Positions 1-10,661 of a stretch of 64,000 bases of DNA are shown piece by piece; positions within the stretch are counted from its first letter, which is position 1, and each line of letters begins with the position of its first letter. A model generated the notes under the pieces. It was not told where the DNA came from. It did no database searches and saw only the letters and a list, made by a program, of their open reading frames with translations. Source of the stretch: Providencia alcalifaciens (lineage in GTDB: Bacteria > Pseudomonadota > Gammaproteobacteria > Enterobacterales > Enterobacteriaceae); NCBI GenBank assembly GCA_025961275.1, contig JAOQNJ010000001.1, positions 2,315,353-2,379,352 of the forward strand, written 5' to 3'. A program made the translations under genes and the position numbers.

Positions 1-27
1 AATTGCAATTGCGAAGCGCTTCTCAGT

Positions 28-1896
28 TTACTCTATATTTAACACTTCAATTTTAGCTTTATTACGTAGGTTCATTATTAAAGCTTCATTAACAACAGCA
101 CCCATCATATCTTTGTAATCATTGGTTAATTGTGCTAATTCATTTTCAGAAGCGTCACCTGGCGTGACTTTATCGAGCTGGATCACGACTAAATTGTCTT
201 GCTCATCACGTGCAGTTACATACGTTGCTTTACCTTCAGCAGGTTTAGCCATGACCATAGCTGCACCGATGATAGGCGTTTGAGGCATAAGACGAGAAAC
301 TGTTTCAGGAGGCCCAAATTGAACGCCAGCAGCACTTAATGCAGCCTCACCTTTATCTTCTTTTAACGCAGCAACCAATTTGTCACCTTCCATTTTTAAC
401 ATAGCTTCCGCTTTTTGGCGCTTAACTAACGTTTCAATTTCAGATTTAACCGTTTCTAACGATTCAGTCTGCTCTGGCTTAAATTGAGCAACACGGACAA
501 CAAATGCTCGATCTCCTTCGACGTTAATCACATCCGAGTTAATACCCGTAGAACCGTTTTTATCAACTAAGCGCTCACTGAAAACTTCATTAACGATTTT
601 AGGAAAGTTTAATGCCGCAGGTGGATTGTTTCTATCAAACCAATCCGTTGTAACAACTTTCAAGCCTGAGATATCTTCTACTGAAACCAATGACTCATTA
701 TCATTTGTTGCTGCTTCACTGACTTTTTGTTGTAAATCATAAAACTGCTTAACATTCTTTTCTTGAGTCAGAGTACTTTGGAGACTGTCTTTGACTGAAT
801 CAAAAGACTTGGTACTTTCTGGTTTGATATCATCTAAACGGAAAATAACAAAGTTTTTACCTGACTCAATTGGAGCTGAAATCTGACCTTTGTCTTTCAA
901 ATTAGCACTAACAATTTCGGTTGGTGTTGATGCACTTTCCATCCAACCAATAACGCCTTTATTGCCTGCACTGAATTTATCGGTGGACTTTTCAGCTGCT
1001 AGCACTTCAAAGTCAGCACCACCTTTCAATTCATCAATAATTGCTTTAGCATCTTTCTCAGAAGCAACTTGAATCATGCTGTATTGCTTTTGCTCTGCCT
1101 GAGTATAATTTTTCAGGTTTTGCTCATAATAGGTTTTCATTTCTTCGTTAGAAACAGTTTGCTCAGGCATCGATGCGGCATCCATTTCAACATAACTAAC
1201 TTGTACTTTTTCAGGAGAAATAAAGTTATTCTGATTAGCATCATAGTAAGCTTTAATCTCGTCATCCGTCACAGTTTGTTTTGCTTGAGCATCCGCTAAA
1301 GAAAATTTTGCAGTGCGAATTTCACGCTTCTGTAAAAATAACTCTGCATAAGCTTTAACTTCTGAAGGCAAAGTAAACTCGGTTCCAGTGAAAGACCTAG
1401 CTAATTGTGCACGAACTAGGTCACTGCGTACTTGAGCAGCGAAGTTATCTGCATTTACATTATATTGTGCCAATATTTGACGATATTTTTCACCATCAAA
1501 TTGCCCATTAGTTTGAAAAACAGGCATAGCAAAAATAGCTTTTTCTATCTGTGCATCACTAGCCGATAGATTTAATTCATTTGCATACTGATTAATTAAT
1601 TCATTATTGATTAAGTTATCAAGAGCTTGGCGGCGCAATAACTTCATGCTTTCTTCATTGCCAGCAACTTCAGAAAACTTATCACCCAAATATTCCTGTA
1701 AAGATTGTCGTTCTTGCGAGAAAGCCTGTTGTAATTGCTCCCTGCTAATTGACTGTCCATTAACTTCTGCAGCATCATTGCTCGAACCGCCAATCACGTA
1801 ACCGGCAACACCTGTCAGCACAAATGACAGAATAATAATACCCAGTAGCACTTTGATAAAAGGACTGTTTGCCTTAGTGCGTAGATTGTCCATCAT
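28..1896 (-). CDS. ppiD: Periplasmic folding chaperone PpiD
   Basis: The 622-residue product matches E. coli PpiD in length and has the same N-terminus (MMDNLRTKANSPFIKVLLG). It is anchored in the inner membrane by one N-terminal segment (about residues 14-35), with the rest in the periplasm. A parvulin-type PPIase domain lies at about residues 265-360, between SurA-like chaperone regions. PpiD helps newly secreted proteins as they leave the Sec translocon; its parvulin domain is known to be largely inactive as an isomerase. It is the last gene of the tig-clpP-clpX-lon-hupB-ppiD block and follows the hupB terminator, so it probably has its own promoter. The stop codon is inside the window, so the gene is complete. 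Confidence 0.97.
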   Translation of the reverse strand: MMDNLRTKANSPFIKVLLGIIILSFVLTGVAGYVIGGSSNDAAEVNGQSISREQLQQAFSQERQSLQEYLGDKFSEVAGNEESMKLLRRQALDNLINNELINQYANELNLSASDAQIEKAIFAMPVFQTNGQFDGEKYRQILAQYNVNADNFAAQVRSDLVRAQLARSFTGTEFTLPSEVKAYAELFLQKREIRTAKFSLADAQAKQTVTDDEIKAYYDANQNNFISPEKVQVSYVEMDAASMPEQTVSNEEMKTYYEQNLKNYTQAEQKQYSMIQVASEKDAKAIIDELKGGADFEVLAAEKSTDKFSAGNKGVIGWMESASTPTEIVSANLKDKGQISAPIESGKNFVIFRLDDIKPESTKSFDSVKDSLQSTLTQEKNVKQFYDLQQKVSEAATNDNESLVSVEDISGLKVVTTDWFDRNNPPAALNFPKIVNEVFSERLVDKNGSTGINSDVINVEGDRAFVVRVAQFKPEQTESLETVKSEIETLVKRQKAEAMLKMEGDKLVAALKEDKGEAALSAAGVQFGPPETVSRLMPQTPIIGAAMVMAKPAEGKATYVTARDEQDNLVVIQLDKVTPGDASENELAQLTNDYKDMMGAVVNEALIMNLRNKAKIEVLNIE

Positions 1897-1962
1897 AAAA
1901 AGGCTTAACTCCGCTTTGTTGAATTCAATTTCTTAATAATACGCTAATCTTAACCCAGATTG

Positions 1963-1992
1963 AAAAAAAAGCGCACCATTTCCATGATGCGC
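1963..1992 (-). terminator. Intrinsic terminator downstream of hupB
   Basis: Read on the minus strand, a 9-bp stem (1984-1992 with 1971-1979, one G-T pair) with a GGAA tetraloop is followed by eight T. It lies between hupB and ppiD and should end hupB transcription. Confidence 0.9.
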
Positions 1993-2069
1993 CTCTATAT
2001 TAGCTGATTAATAATATTCAGTCAGTGTGAGTTTTAGAAAAAATAAAACAAACTCAAAATAAAACTGTA

Positions 2070-2345
2070 TTAGCTATTAACCGCGTCTTTTAAGCCTTTA
2101 CCCGGACGGAAAGCAGGTACTTTTGCCGCAGCAATCTTAATTTCTTGACCTGTTTGTGGATTACGTCCTGTACGAGCAGCACGTTCACGAACAGTGAATG
2201 TACCAAAGCCAACTAAAGCAACATCATCACCTTTGCTCAGTGAACCGGTAACTGATGCAACAAATGCATCAACAACACGGCCAGCAGCAGCTTTAGATAT
2301 ATTCGCTTCAGAAGCGATTTGATCAATCAGTTGAGACTTATTCAC
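2070..2345 (-). CDS. hupB: DNA-binding protein HU-beta
   Basis: This is a 91-residue histone-like protein, a subunit of the HU nucleoid protein that bends DNA. The sequence from [10 protein letters not shown] to GLKDAVNS aligns with E. coli HupB (90 residues). It includes the conserved VGFGTF turn and the [12 protein letters not shown]-binding arm tip. I chose a GTG start at 2345 because it aligns with the family N-terminus and has a GGGGA ribosome site eight bases upstream. An ATG at 2360 would add a non-homologous five-residue extension. It lies between lon and ppiD as in E. coli, with a strong terminator downstream. Confidence 0.95.
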   Translation of the reverse strand: MNKSQLIDQIASEANISKAAAGRVVDAFVASVTGSLSKGDDVALVGFGTFTVRERAARTGRNPQTGQEIKIAAAKVPAFRPGKGLKDAVNS

Positions 2346-2495
2346 TCTTAACATCCCCATATTAGTTTTGACTATGATCTTAATTAGACTATTAAGCTAA
2401 TTAATGATGCTGCCGTTATATCAATCCTGAATGCCAATGGCAAGAGAACAGATTACATCCAAATAATTATCAGAATCATCGTTAAATTAGCGACG

Positions 2496-2533
2496 AAAAA
2501 AAAGGCTGACAACCCCAAACTTAGCTGTCAGCC
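2496..2533 (-). terminator. Intrinsic terminator downstream of lon
   Basis: Minus-strand hairpin with an 8-bp perfect stem (2526-2533 with 2504-2511) followed by eight T. It sits 44 bp past the lon stop codon and separates lon from hupB. Confidence 0.92.
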
Positions 2534-2576
2534 TCACTTTTCTGCAAACTTCTTGATTCAGCTCACTCTTTTGAGA

Positions 2577-5003
2577 TCATTTTTTTACAACTTCAATACC
2601 TGAAGGTGGGTTTTGTAACGCCAAAGAAAGTACTTCCTCAATTGTTTTAACTGGATGAATATCCAAATCAGCAATCACATTTTCTGGAATTTCTTCCAGA
2701 TCACGCTTGTTCTCAAATGGAATCAATACCGTTTTGATGCCACCTCGATGTGCCGCCAATAATTTCTCTTTCAGCCCACCAATCGGTAAAACAAGTCCTC
2801 TTAATGTGATTTCACCTGTCATTGCGACATCTGCTTTTACAGGATTACCCGTTAAGCAAGAAACTAATGCAGTCGACATTGCAATGCCCGCACTTGGACC
2901 ATCTTTAGGCGTCGCACCTTCAGGTACGTGTACATGGATATCGCGTTTTTCATAAAAATCGCTGTTAATACCCAATTTTTCCGCGCGAGCACGTACAACA
3001 GTTAATGCAGCTTGGATAGACTCCTGCATAACTTCACCAAGAGAGCCAGTATAAGTTAGTTTCCCTTTACCCGGAACACATGCTGTTTCAATCGTTAGCA
3101 AGTCACCACCTACCTCGGTCCATGCTAGGCCTGTAACTTGTCCTACACGGTTTTCAGTGTCAGCTTGACCATAATCGAATTTACGTACACCTAAAAAGTC
3201 TTTCAGGTTTTCAGCATTAATTTCGATGTGTTTAAGCTTTTTATCCATTAATAAGGATTTGACTGCTTTACGACATAATTTTGAGATTTCACGTTCAAGG
3301 CTACGAACCCCAGCTTCACGGGTGTAATAGCGAATAATGCTTACTAACGCGCTATCCTCAATGGTTATCTCATTTTTTTTCAACGCATTACGCTGAATCT
3401 GCTTAGATAACAAATGCTGTTTAGCTATATTCAATTTTTCATCTTCCGTATAACCAGAAAGACGAATAACTTCCATACGGTCTAACAATGGAGCTGGAAT
3501 ATTCATTGAGTTAGATGTCGCCACAAACATGACATCAGAAAGATCGTAATCAACTTCCAAATAATGGTCGTTAAATGCAACGTTTTGTTCCGGATCTAAC
3601 ACCTCTAGAAGAGCTGATGCAGGGTCACCACGCATGTCAGATGACATCTTATCTATCTCATCCAATAGGAACAGTGGGTTTTTAACACCAACTTTTGCCA
3701 TTTTTTGGATAAGTTTACCCGGCATAGAGCCGATATAAGTCCGACGATGTCCACGAATTTCAGCTTCGTCACGAACACCACCAAGAGCCATTCGGGTATA
3801 TTCACGGCCCGTTGCTTTCGCAATAGACTGACCAAGTGAGGTTTTACCAACCCCCGGAGGCCCAACTAAGCACAATATTGGCCCCTTAATTTTGCTTACT
3901 CGACTTTGTACTGCCAGATACTCTAAGATACGTTCTTTAACACGATCCAAACCATAGTGGTCTGTATCAAGGACTTCTTGCGCCTTAACCAAATCTTTTT
4001 TAACTTTGCTACGTTTATTCCATGGCACCTGAACCATCCAGTCGATATAACTGCGCACGACTGTCGCTTCAGCAGACATTGGTGACATCATTTTTAGCTT
4101 CTGTAATTCAGCTTCGGCCTTCTCATGCGCCTCTTTCGGCATCTTCGCATCTTCGATTTTACGTTTCAGCGATTCATATTCATCCGGAGCGTCATCCATC
4201 TCACCAAGCTCTTTCTGAATGGCTTTCATTTGCTCATTCAAATAGTATTCGCGTTGGCTTTTTTCCATCTGCTTTTTAACGCGATTACGAATACGCTTTT
4301 CAACTTGTAGCAGCTCAGTTTCTGATTCCATCATTGCCATCAGGAATTCAACGCGCTCTGAAATATTTGCCATCTCGAGCACACGTTGTTTATCTGCCAA
4401 TTTAAGTGGCATATGAGATGCTATCGTATCAGCTAGTTTATCCAGTTGATCTTCTTCGATAGAATGCAGCGATGTCAGTACTTCAGGTGGAATTTTTTTA
4501 TTCAGTTTGATGTAACTTTCAAACTGGCTAACAATTGTGCGATAGAGAACTTCTTGTTCTTTTTCATCAAGAACATCTGTAGAAGGCGTTTTTATACCTT
4601 CTTCATCATAGAATATTTCGCTCTCTGATGTATTTTTCGCCGACTCAGGTTGTAAATATTCCGCTTGAGCTAAGAAATACTCACCATTGTCAGTTAAGCT
4701 ACTAATACGCGCTCTTCTAAGCCCTTCAACTAATACTTTAACTGTTCCATCCGGCAGTTTAAGCATTTGGATAACAGAAGCTACGGTACCAACAGAAAAT
4801 AAATCATTAACCCCAGGCTCATCAGTTGAGGCCTCTTTTTGGGCTACTAGCATCACTTGCTTATCATGATCCATCGCTGCTTCCAGACTGTGAATGGATT
4901 TTTCACGTCCAACAAACAGTGGGATCACCATATGTGGGTATACCACTACATCACGCAGAGGTAATGCTGGTATTTCAATGCGTTCGGAACGCTCAGGATT
5001 CAT
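2577..5003 (-). CDS. lon: ATP-dependent serine protease Lon
   Basis: Lon degrades misfolded and regulatory proteins in the cytoplasm. The 808-residue product aligns end to end with E. coli Lon (784). It has an N-terminal substrate domain, a coiled-coil linker, an AAA+ module with Walker [10 protein letters not shown] (near residue 381) and FLLDEIDK, and a C-terminal protease domain. The catalytic serine is in [11 protein letters not shown] and the lysine in [11 protein letters not shown]. The start [18 protein letters not shown] is the family start. The extra length comes mainly from a roughly 24-residue acidic insertion at about residues 120-143 of the N-domain. A sigma-32-type promoter precedes the gene. 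Confidence 0.97.
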   Translation of the reverse strand: MNPERSERIEIPALPLRDVVVYPHMVIPLFVGREKSIHSLEAAMDHDKQVMLVAQKEASTDEPGVNDLFSVGTVASVIQMLKLPDGTVKVLVEGLRRARISSLTDNGEYFLAQAEYLQPESAKNTSESEIFYDEEGIKTPSTDVLDEKEQEVLYRTIVSQFESYIKLNKKIPPEVLTSLHSIEEDQLDKLADTIASHMPLKLADKQRVLEMANISERVEFLMAMMESETELLQVEKRIRNRVKKQMEKSQREYYLNEQMKAIQKELGEMDDAPDEYESLKRKIEDAKMPKEAHEKAEAELQKLKMMSPMSAEATVVRSYIDWMVQVPWNKRSKVKKDLVKAQEVLDTDHYGLDRVKERILEYLAVQSRVSKIKGPILCLVGPPGVGKTSLGQSIAKATGREYTRMALGGVRDEAEIRGHRRTYIGSMPGKLIQKMAKVGVKNPLFLLDEIDKMSSDMRGDPASALLEVLDPEQNVAFNDHYLEVDYDLSDVMFVATSNSMNIPAPLLDRMEVIRLSGYTEDEKLNIAKQHLLSKQIQRNALKKNEITIEDSALVSIIRYYTREAGVRSLEREISKLCRKAVKSLLMDKKLKHIEINAENLKDFLGVRKFDYGQADTENRVGQVTGLAWTEVGGDLLTIETACVPGKGKLTYTGSLGEVMQESIQAALTVVRARAEKLGINSDFYEKRDIHVHVPEGATPKDGPSAGIAMSTALVSCLTGNPVKADVAMTGEITLRGLVLPIGGLKEKLLAAHRGGIKTVLIPFENKRDLEEIPENVIADLDIHPVKTIEEVLSLALQNPPSGIEVVKK

Positions 5004-5104
5004 AAAGCTCTCTCTTCGTTTAGCTCACGCTAGTTTAAGGGTTTCCGATTATTGCTTAAAAATCTTTATTTAAAAACAAAGAAACCGCACTCAGAATATA
5101 AACT

Positions 5105-5131
5105 ATATGGGGACAAGATTTTAGCATTCAA
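5105..5131 (-). promoter_or_regulatory. Predicted sigma-32 heat-shock promoter of lon
   Basis: On the minus strand a TTGAA element (5127-5131) is followed after 14 bp by CCCCATAT (5105-5112). This matches the sigma-32 -10 consensus CCCCATNT and its usual spacing. It starts a leader of roughly 95 nt before the lon ATG, in line with heat-shock control of lon in E. coli. Confidence 0.72.
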
Positions 5132-5151
5132 TGGTACTTAAACATAAAAAG

Positions 5152-5178
5152 CAAAATGAGGGAGAAACCCTCATTTTG
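5152..5178 (-). terminator. Terminator downstream of clpX
   Basis: An 11-bp perfect inverted repeat (5152-5162 with 5168-5178, 5-base loop) lies 33 bp past the clpX stop, followed on the minus strand by a T-rich stretch. It isolates clpPX transcription from lon. Confidence 0.85.
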
Positions 5179-5210
5179 TTTTATGACTTGTTTAAGCTAA
5201 ATCTTAGGTG

Positions 5211-6488
5211 TTAATTATCACCAGAGGCTTGTGCATCAGGCTTGCTGTAGATCAGTAATGGTTCAGATTGTTCATTAATAACATTCTCATCAACAACTAC
5301 TTTTGCTACATCATCCATAGAAGGCAGGTCATACATTGTATTCAGTAATGTAGCTTCAACAATAGAACGTAAACCACGAGCACCCGTTTTTCGTGCCATC
5401 GCTTTTTTCGCAATCGCTTTTAGCGCTTCTTCACGAAACTCTAATTCAGTCCCTTCGAGGCTAAATAAAGCTTGATACTGTTTTGTTAATGCATTTTTAG
5501 GTTCTTTCAAGATCTGAATCAATGCTTCTTCGCTCAATTCAGTCAATGTTGCTACAACAGGCAAACGACCAATGAACTCAGGGATCAGACCAAATTTAAT
5601 CAAATCTTCGGGCTCAGCTTGCGCCAATAATGCACCTTCAGTTGCTTTTTCTGATTCGCCTTTAACTTCCGCAGCAAATCCGATGCCTGAACGTGTATTT
5701 AAACGCTGGCCTATAACCTTATCAAGACCGGCAAAAGCACCACCACAGATAAATAAGATTTTAGAGGTATCAACCTGTAAGAACTCTTGCTGTGGATGCT
5801 TACGGCCACCTTGTGGTGGAACCGCAGCAACTGTTCCTTCAATCAGTTTTAATAATGCTTGCTGTACACCTTCCCCCGAAACATCACGGGTAATTGACGG
5901 GTTGTCTGATTTACGAGAGATTTTGTCAATTTCATCGATATAGACAATACCACGTTGTGCTTTTTCAACATCGTAGTCACATTTTTGCAGAAGTTTTTGG
6001 ATGATGTTTTCAACATCCTCACCCACATAACCAGCTTCAGTTAATGTTGTTGCATCTGCCATCGTAAATGGCACATCCAAGTAACGGGCTAGCGTTTCTG
6101 CAAGTAGTGTTTTACCACTACCCGTTGGGCCTATCAGTAAAATGTTACTTTTACCAAGCTCAACCCCTTCTTTTGTCATATCACCATTACGTAAACGCTT
6201 ATAGTGATTGTAGACAGCAACAGCTAAAACTTTCTTCGCTTTTTCTTGACCAATAACATAATCATCAAGATGCTCTCTAATCTCATGGGGTGTCGGTAGC
6301 GCACTACGCTCACGATGAGGAGCCAGTTCCTTGATCTCTTCACGGATGATATCGAGACATAAGTCGACACATTCATCACAGATATAGACTGACGGACCGG
6401 CAATCAGCTTGCGGACTTCATGCTGACTTTTTCCGCAGAAAGAGCAGTACAACAGTTTACCTGATCCCTCTTTGCGCTTTTCTGTCAT
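5211..6488 (-). CDS. clpX: ClpX, ATPase subunit of the ClpXP protease
   Basis: The 425-residue AAA+ unfoldase recognises ssrA-tagged and other substrates and feeds them into ClpP. The N-terminal zinc-binding domain has cysteine pairs CSFC (residues 15 and 18) and CDEC (near 37-40). The Walker A motif is GPTGSGKT and the Walker B region is VYIDEIDK. The ClpP-contacting loop IGF, here in [10 protein letters not shown], is present, as is the sensor-2 region [10 protein letters not shown]. The start [20 protein letters not shown] aligns with E. coli. It is 123 bp downstream of clpP on the same strand, giving the standard clpP-clpX operon. Confidence 0.97.
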   Translation of the reverse strand: MTEKRKEGSGKLLYCSFCGKSQHEVRKLIAGPSVYICDECVDLCLDIIREEIKELAPHRERSALPTPHEIREHLDDYVIGQEKAKKVLAVAVYNHYKRLRNGDMTKEGVELGKSNILLIGPTGSGKTLLAETLARYLDVPFTMADATTLTEAGYVGEDVENIIQKLLQKCDYDVEKAQRGIVYIDEIDKISRKSDNPSITRDVSGEGVQQALLKLIEGTVAAVPPQGGRKHPQQEFLQVDTSKILFICGGAFAGLDKVIGQRLNTRSGIGFAAEVKGESEKATEGALLAQAEPEDLIKFGLIPEFIGRLPVVATLTELSEEALIQILKEPKNALTKQYQALFSLEGTELEFREEALKAIAKKAMARKTGARGLRSIVEATLLNTMYDLPSMDDVAKVVVDENVINEQSEPLLIYSKPDAQASGDN

Positions 6489-6611
6489 CAGGTGACCTCA
6501 CTTATAGTCATATTACCTTGTTTAATCAAAAGACTATCTACAGTAAACAAGACAAAAAATTTCTTTAATATTAATTAATATATAGATGGGTTAAGTCAAT
6601 AGGCTAGCGAA

Positions 6612-7232
6612 TTAACGACTAGTATAAATCTGATCGACTAAACCATATTCTTTAGCTTCATTTGCAGATAAGAAACGATCACGTTCAGTATCACGATTAA
6701 TCTCTTCGATGGATTTACCAGTATGCAGTGCCATCAATTCATTCATTCGAGATTTCACTTTCAGGATTTCCTGGGCGTGAATTTCAATATCAGTTGCTTG
6801 GCCTTGATAACCACCTAAAGGTTGGTGGATCATGACACGAGAGTTAGGCAAGCAGAAGCGTTTGCCTTTTGTACCAGCCGTTAGTAAAAAAGCGCCCATA
6901 GAGCAAGCCTGCCCCATACAAATAGTACTAACATCTGGTTTAATAAATTGCATGGTGTCGTAAATAGACATACCCGCAGTAATTACACCGCCAGGGGAGT
7001 TGATGTAAAGGTGGATATCTTTTTCTGGATTTTCTGCTTCCAGAAATAGCATTTGTGCGACGATTAAATTCGCCATATGATCTTCCACCTGACCGGTCAA
7101 GAAGATAATACGTTCTTTTAACAGACGTGAGTAAATATCATATGAACGTTCACCCCGAGAGGTCTGCTCAATGACCATTGGCACTAATGCCATTTGGGAT
7201 GCTAGCTTTTCCTGACCGCTAAAATGTGACAT
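6612..7232 (-). CDS. clpP: ClpP, proteolytic subunit of the Clp protease
   Basis: The 206-residue serine peptidase forms the tetradecameric chamber used by ClpX and ClpA. The catalytic serine is in ACSMGAFLL, the histidine in VMIHQPLGG and the aspartate in the TERDRFLSA region. I used the ATG at 7232 (MSHFSGQEK), which has an AGGAGA ribosome site six bases upstream. A TTG one codon earlier is less likely. E. coli has Ala before the catalytic Ser where this protein has Cys, a mild change. It forms an operon with clpX downstream. Confidence 0.96.
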   Translation of the reverse strand: MSHFSGQEKLASQMALVPMVIEQTSRGERSYDIYSRLLKERIIFLTGQVEDHMANLIVAQMLFLEAENPEKDIHLYINSPGGVITAGMSIYDTMQFIKPDVSTICMGQACSMGAFLLTAGTKGKRFCLPNSRVMIHQPLGGYQGQATDIEIHAQEILKVKSRMNELMALHTGKSIEEINRDTERDRFLSANEAKEYGLVDQIYTSR

Positions 7233-7672
7233 CAAAATCTCCTATTAAAAACTTTCTGGTGCTTGCGCCTAATTTGCTGTCTGTTCGACTTTTGGGCAAA
7301 GATCGTGCCACAAACAAACAGTTTGTCTTTAAAAAATTCCTGTGTCTTGCATATTTTCCCACTTGTTTATTTCGTCTGACTTATTTTAAGTGCTTCAGAA
7401 AAGTGAGTATCAATGATCCTAATTACGCAGCAGAAAAATAGACGCTCTATAAAATAGTTTAACACAAGTCTGTAAGGATTCACTGATTTGTGCTTTCACA
7501 TTAAACCGTATCTAACAGATAACAACGGCATAAATACTTTGAATGTTATACCGGAATATTCATATCAAGATTAGGGCATAAATAATATTTTCAAGGCTAT
7601 TTTATTCTAATTGACAAAAAACCCGTAGTGTAGCACTACGGGTTTATCATTTGAACAACTCAAAAAGTGAAA
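7233..7672. other. clpP-tig intergenic region (440 bp)
   Basis: No gene is supported here. The stretch holds the tig terminator (7619-7645), the clpP ribosome site and, presumably, the clpP promoter. I searched the minus strand for a sigma-32 promoter (CTTGAA with CCCCAT) and found no convincing match. Confidence 0.6.
7614..7645 (-). terminator. Intrinsic terminator downstream of tig
   Basis: A 12-bp perfect stem (7619-7630 with 7634-7645) with a 3-base loop is followed on the minus strand by a T run. It is 28 bp past the tig stop codon. Confidence 0.93.
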
Positions 7673-8977
7673 TTAACCAGCTTGTACTTGGTTCATCAAC
7701 TCAGTGAAGTTAGTTTCTTTTTCAGTAACTTTTGCAGATTCAAGAACTTTCTCAACAGCTTGTTCTTCTAACGCTAAATTACGAACACTGTTCATCAGCT
7801 CATTGTTTTTGCTGTAGTATTCGATTACTTCTGATGGATCTTCGTAAGCTGATGCCATTTCTTCGATCAGCACTTTAACGCGGTCTTCGTCTGCTTTCAG
7901 CTCATTTTTGCTGATCACTTCGCCTAACAGCAAACCGATAACAACACGACGTTTAGCTTGTTCTTCAAACAATTCGCGTGGAAGTTCCATCGCTTGCTGT
8001 TCGTTACCACCAAAACGTTGAGCCGCTTGACGACGTAAAACATCGATTTCACCATCAATAACTGCTGCTGGAACTTCGATATCGTTAGCATTAACTAAAC
8101 CATCTAGAACCTGAGTTTTAATACGATTACGCACCGCATTTTTCAGTTCACGTTCCATATTCTTACGAACTTCAGCACGCAGGCCTTCAAGAGTGCCATC
8201 AGCAATACCGAAACGTTTGATAAACTCTTCAGTAAATTCTGGAAGTTCACGTTGTTCAACTTTCTTCAGAACAATTGCAAATTTCGCAGCTTTACCTTTT
8301 AAATTCTCAGCGTGGTAATCTTCTGGGAAGTTAACTTCGATATCAAACTCTTCACCAGCTTTATGACCAACAACGCCATCTTCAAAGCCAGGGATCATAC
8401 GGCCTTCGCCCATGACTAGTGCGAAATCTTCAGCTTTACCGCCTTCAAACTCTTCACCATCGATAGAGCCAGTAAAGTCGATAGTGATACGTGAATCAGC
8501 AGTTGCTGCTTCAGACACTTCAGCCCACTGAGCTTGTTGTTTACGCAGAGTTTCCAGCATGTTTTCCAGATCTTCATCTTTAACAAAAACAACTGGTTTT
8601 TCAACTTCGATAGTTTCCAGACCTTTCAGTTCAATTTCTGGGTAAACTTCGAATTCAACAGAGTAAACAAAATCTTGGCCATCTTCGAGCATTTCTGGCT
8701 TATAGCTAGGTGCACCAGCTGGATTGATTTTTTGTTCAACAATCGCGTTGATAAAGTTACGTTGCATAACATCGCCCAGAACGTCTTGCATAACAGACGC
8801 GCCGTAACGCTGTTTAACGATGTTCATTGGTACTTTTCCTTTACGGAAACCATCAACACGTACTTTTTTCGCGACGCTGACCAGCTCGCTGTTTACTGCT
8901 TTATCAATATCGGCAGCAGGAACGGTGATTGTTACACGACGCCCAAGGCCTTGAGTCGTTTCAACAGAAACTTGCAT
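7673..8977 (-). CDS. tig: Trigger factor, ribosome-associated chaperone
   Basis: The 434-residue trigger factor (432 in E. coli) binds ribosomal protein L23 and shields nascent chains. The N-terminal ribosome-binding signature is seen in the [19 protein letters not shown] region (about residues 40-58). The middle FKBP-type domain includes [20 protein letters not shown] and [22 protein letters not shown], followed by the helical chaperone domain. The start [15 protein letters not shown] is the family start. A sigma-70-like promoter and a leader of about 150 nt lie upstream, and a strong terminator separates tig from clpP. Confidence 0.97.
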   Translation of the reverse strand: MQVSVETTQGLGRRVTITVPAADIDKAVNSELVSVAKKVRVDGFRKGKVPMNIVKQRYGASVMQDVLGDVMQRNFINAIVEQKINPAGAPSYKPEMLEDGQDFVYSVEFEVYPEIELKGLETIEVEKPVVFVKDEDLENMLETLRKQQAQWAEVSEAATADSRITIDFTGSIDGEEFEGGKAEDFALVMGEGRMIPGFEDGVVGHKAGEEFDIEVNFPEDYHAENLKGKAAKFAIVLKKVEQRELPEFTEEFIKRFGIADGTLEGLRAEVRKNMERELKNAVRNRIKTQVLDGLVNANDIEVPAAVIDGEIDVLRRQAAQRFGGNEQQAMELPRELFEEQAKRRVVIGLLLGEVISKNELKADEDRVKVLIEEMASAYEDPSEVIEYYSKNNELMNSVRNLALEEQAVEKVLESAKVTEKETNFTELMNQVQAG

Positions 8978-9333
8978 CTTTTTACCTCAAAAAAAATCTT
9001 AGTGATCGGTCTACTCCAGAGTTATGCCATTAAATTATAATGGCCTTCTCCCTTCCAGAACCGGGCGCGTTGTTTTCACAACGGTCATCCCTGATATCAG
9101 AAGCGTCCCGAAACCTTACTGAAAATTAGACGCAACATTATACCGATGCATATGCTCTGAGTCGAGAAAAGCCGATAAAAGAAGCAATTATTCCTTTTTA
9201 TTTGTGACTTTTCCGACTAAAAAATTCATTCTTCAAGCAAATCGAAGAAAAAACATTCATCAATATTAATAACGCCATCATAAAATGAGTTACTCATGAC
9301 ATCAGAATGACAGCAAAACAGTCAACGAGTCAA
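8978..9333. other. tig leader and bolA-tig intergenic region (356 bp)
   Basis: No gene is supported here. It contains the predicted tig promoter (9137-9165) and a leader with short inverted repeats such as GTTGT-GAAA-ACAAC near 9070-9085. Beyond the promoter I see only AT-rich sequence. Confidence 0.5.
9137..9165 (-). promoter_or_regulatory. Predicted sigma-70 promoter of tig
   Basis: On the minus strand TCGACT (9160-9165) is followed after exactly 17 bp by a perfect TATAAT (9137-9142), about 160 bp upstream of the tig ATG. Confidence 0.6.
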
Positions 9334-9672
9334 TCATCCGTTTGTTTTACTACCACCACGACATGCTGGTGAATTTAATGCAGTATCCGTTAATTCGCTC
9401 CACTCCAAAGGAGTATAAGTATGAAGCGCTAAAGCATGAATACTGTCGGCTAATTCGTCCGCCAAAATAGCATATATTTCGCGATGACGGCCAACCATAC
9501 GTTTATTTTCGAACTTTTTACTCACTAAAATCACTTTAAAGTGGCTTTCTGAGCCTGGTGGCACATTATGCTGATAACTTTCGTTGATTACTTCAAGATG
9601 AACAGGTTCAAAAGCCGCATACAATTTATGTCTAACTCGAGATTGCATGTCCAACGGCAGATTCGTATCCAT
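9334..9672 (-). CDS. bolA: BolA family transcriptional/stress regulator
   Basis: The 112-residue product matches E. coli BolA (105), a small protein with a class II KH-like fold. It influences cell shape and wall enzymes in stationary phase and partners with monothiol glutaredoxins. The core [22 protein letters not shown] and the conserved histidine region [11 protein letters not shown] are clear. The ATG at 9672 ([10 protein letters not shown]) is chosen because AAGGAGT lies seven bases upstream; longer in-frame starts lack such a site. It is upstream of tig and divergent from yajG, as in E. coli. Confidence 0.93.
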   Translation of the reverse strand: MDTNLPLDMQSRVRHKLYAAFEPVHLEVINESYQHNVPPGSESHFKVILVSKKFENKRMVGRHREIYAILADELADSIHALALHTYTPLEWSELTDTALNSPACRGGSKTNG

Positions 9673-9969
9673 AAAAATAACTCCTTTATTAACCCTAAAT
9701 TTTACGGTTTTTTTGTTATCTTTTTTTGTAGTGATAGTGGACAATCACTCTTGAATGATATGATAGATACCCGATTTGGCGAATTTTTCTGAAAATGTTG
9801 TCTAATCATTCAATAAATCCGTCAGCATGGTACTATGCCCAAAATAATTCGAGTTTCAGTTAGGTAACTGTATGAACCAATACCGTAATAGCTCGAAGAT
9901 TGATAGGTAGATCATAGATTGCACCATAACGGAACATACTCAATTAGGAAAGATGAACTGGAAAAAATT

Positions 9970-10548
9970 ATGTTAAAAAAGCTTTGTTTTCCACTTTTTG
10001 CACTATTTCTTCTAGCAGGTTGTGCAACAAGCAACAATACTTTATCGCTTGAGCCAAAAATTACTCTGCCAGCAAGAAACCCATCACTGAACGCAACCTC
10101 AATTAGCGTCAGCAGTGTTGACAATAGGACATCAAAATCATTAGCTGAAGTTAACCGTAATGGATCTTTGGTCGTATTATCACCTTCACGTGATCCACGT
10201 TATTTAATGCAAGAAGCTATGGAAAAACAAATGGCTGCGCGTGGCTTCATGGTATCATCACCGGCAAATGTTAATTTAGTGGTGCAACTTAACCAATTAA
10301 ATGCTCAAGTCTCTGAAGGTAACTTGCGTCATAATATTACTGTCAATTCGAGTGTTACAGTTAATGCAACAGCACCAAATGGTTCGACAAAGTCACGAAC
10401 ATTTACACGTAACTACAATAATCAAGAGCTGTTAGGCGCAAGCAATGACAAGATTGAGAAAGCAATCAATACTGCATTGGCTGATTTGATTACAGATATG
10501 GCTAACGACCAAGAATTGACGCAGTTTATCAAACAAAATTCTCGGTAG
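9970..10548 (+). CDS. yajG: YajG family lipoprotein
   Basis: The 192-residue product has exactly the length of E. coli YajG. A signal peptide (MLKKLCFPLFALFLLAG) ends in the lipobox LLAGC, giving a lipid-anchored cysteine near residue 19. The mature part is an uncharacterised family whose conserved PSRDPRYLMQEAMEKQMAARGFMV segment is visible. The ATG at 9970 aligns with the family start; upstream in-frame codons do not encode signal-peptide sequence. It is divergent from bolA and lies 113 bp before ampG, the E. coli arrangement. Its function is unknown. Confidence 0.93.
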   Translation: MLKKLCFPLFALFLLAGCATSNNTLSLEPKITLPARNPSLNATSISVSSVDNRTSKSLAEVNRNGSLVVLSPSRDPRYLMQEAMEKQMAARGFMVSSPANVNLVVQLNQLNAQVSEGNLRHNITVNSSVTVNATAPNGSTKSRTFTRNYNNQELLGASNDKIEKAINTALADLITDMANDQELTQFIKQNSR

Positions 10549-10661
10549 TTGACCTTCTTCATCACCCTTTCAATGAATAGTCAGTTGTCATGAATGCACT
10601 AACAGTTGGCTACTAAATAATTACCTCAAATTAAATAAGATAGCGAACCCATAGGAAGATT

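Noticed and set aside
5572-5943. 123-codon plus-strand frame inside clpX
   Set aside because: It is antisense to a fully conserved gene, has no ribosome site and shows low-complexity translation.
7240-7440. Possible sigma-32 promoter for clpP
   Set aside because: No pair of CTTGAA- and CCCCAT-like elements with correct spacing was found on the minus strand.
8534-9040. 168-codon plus-strand frame opposite tig
   Set aside because: It mirrors the coding strand of tig (phenylalanine-rich translation) and has no independent support.
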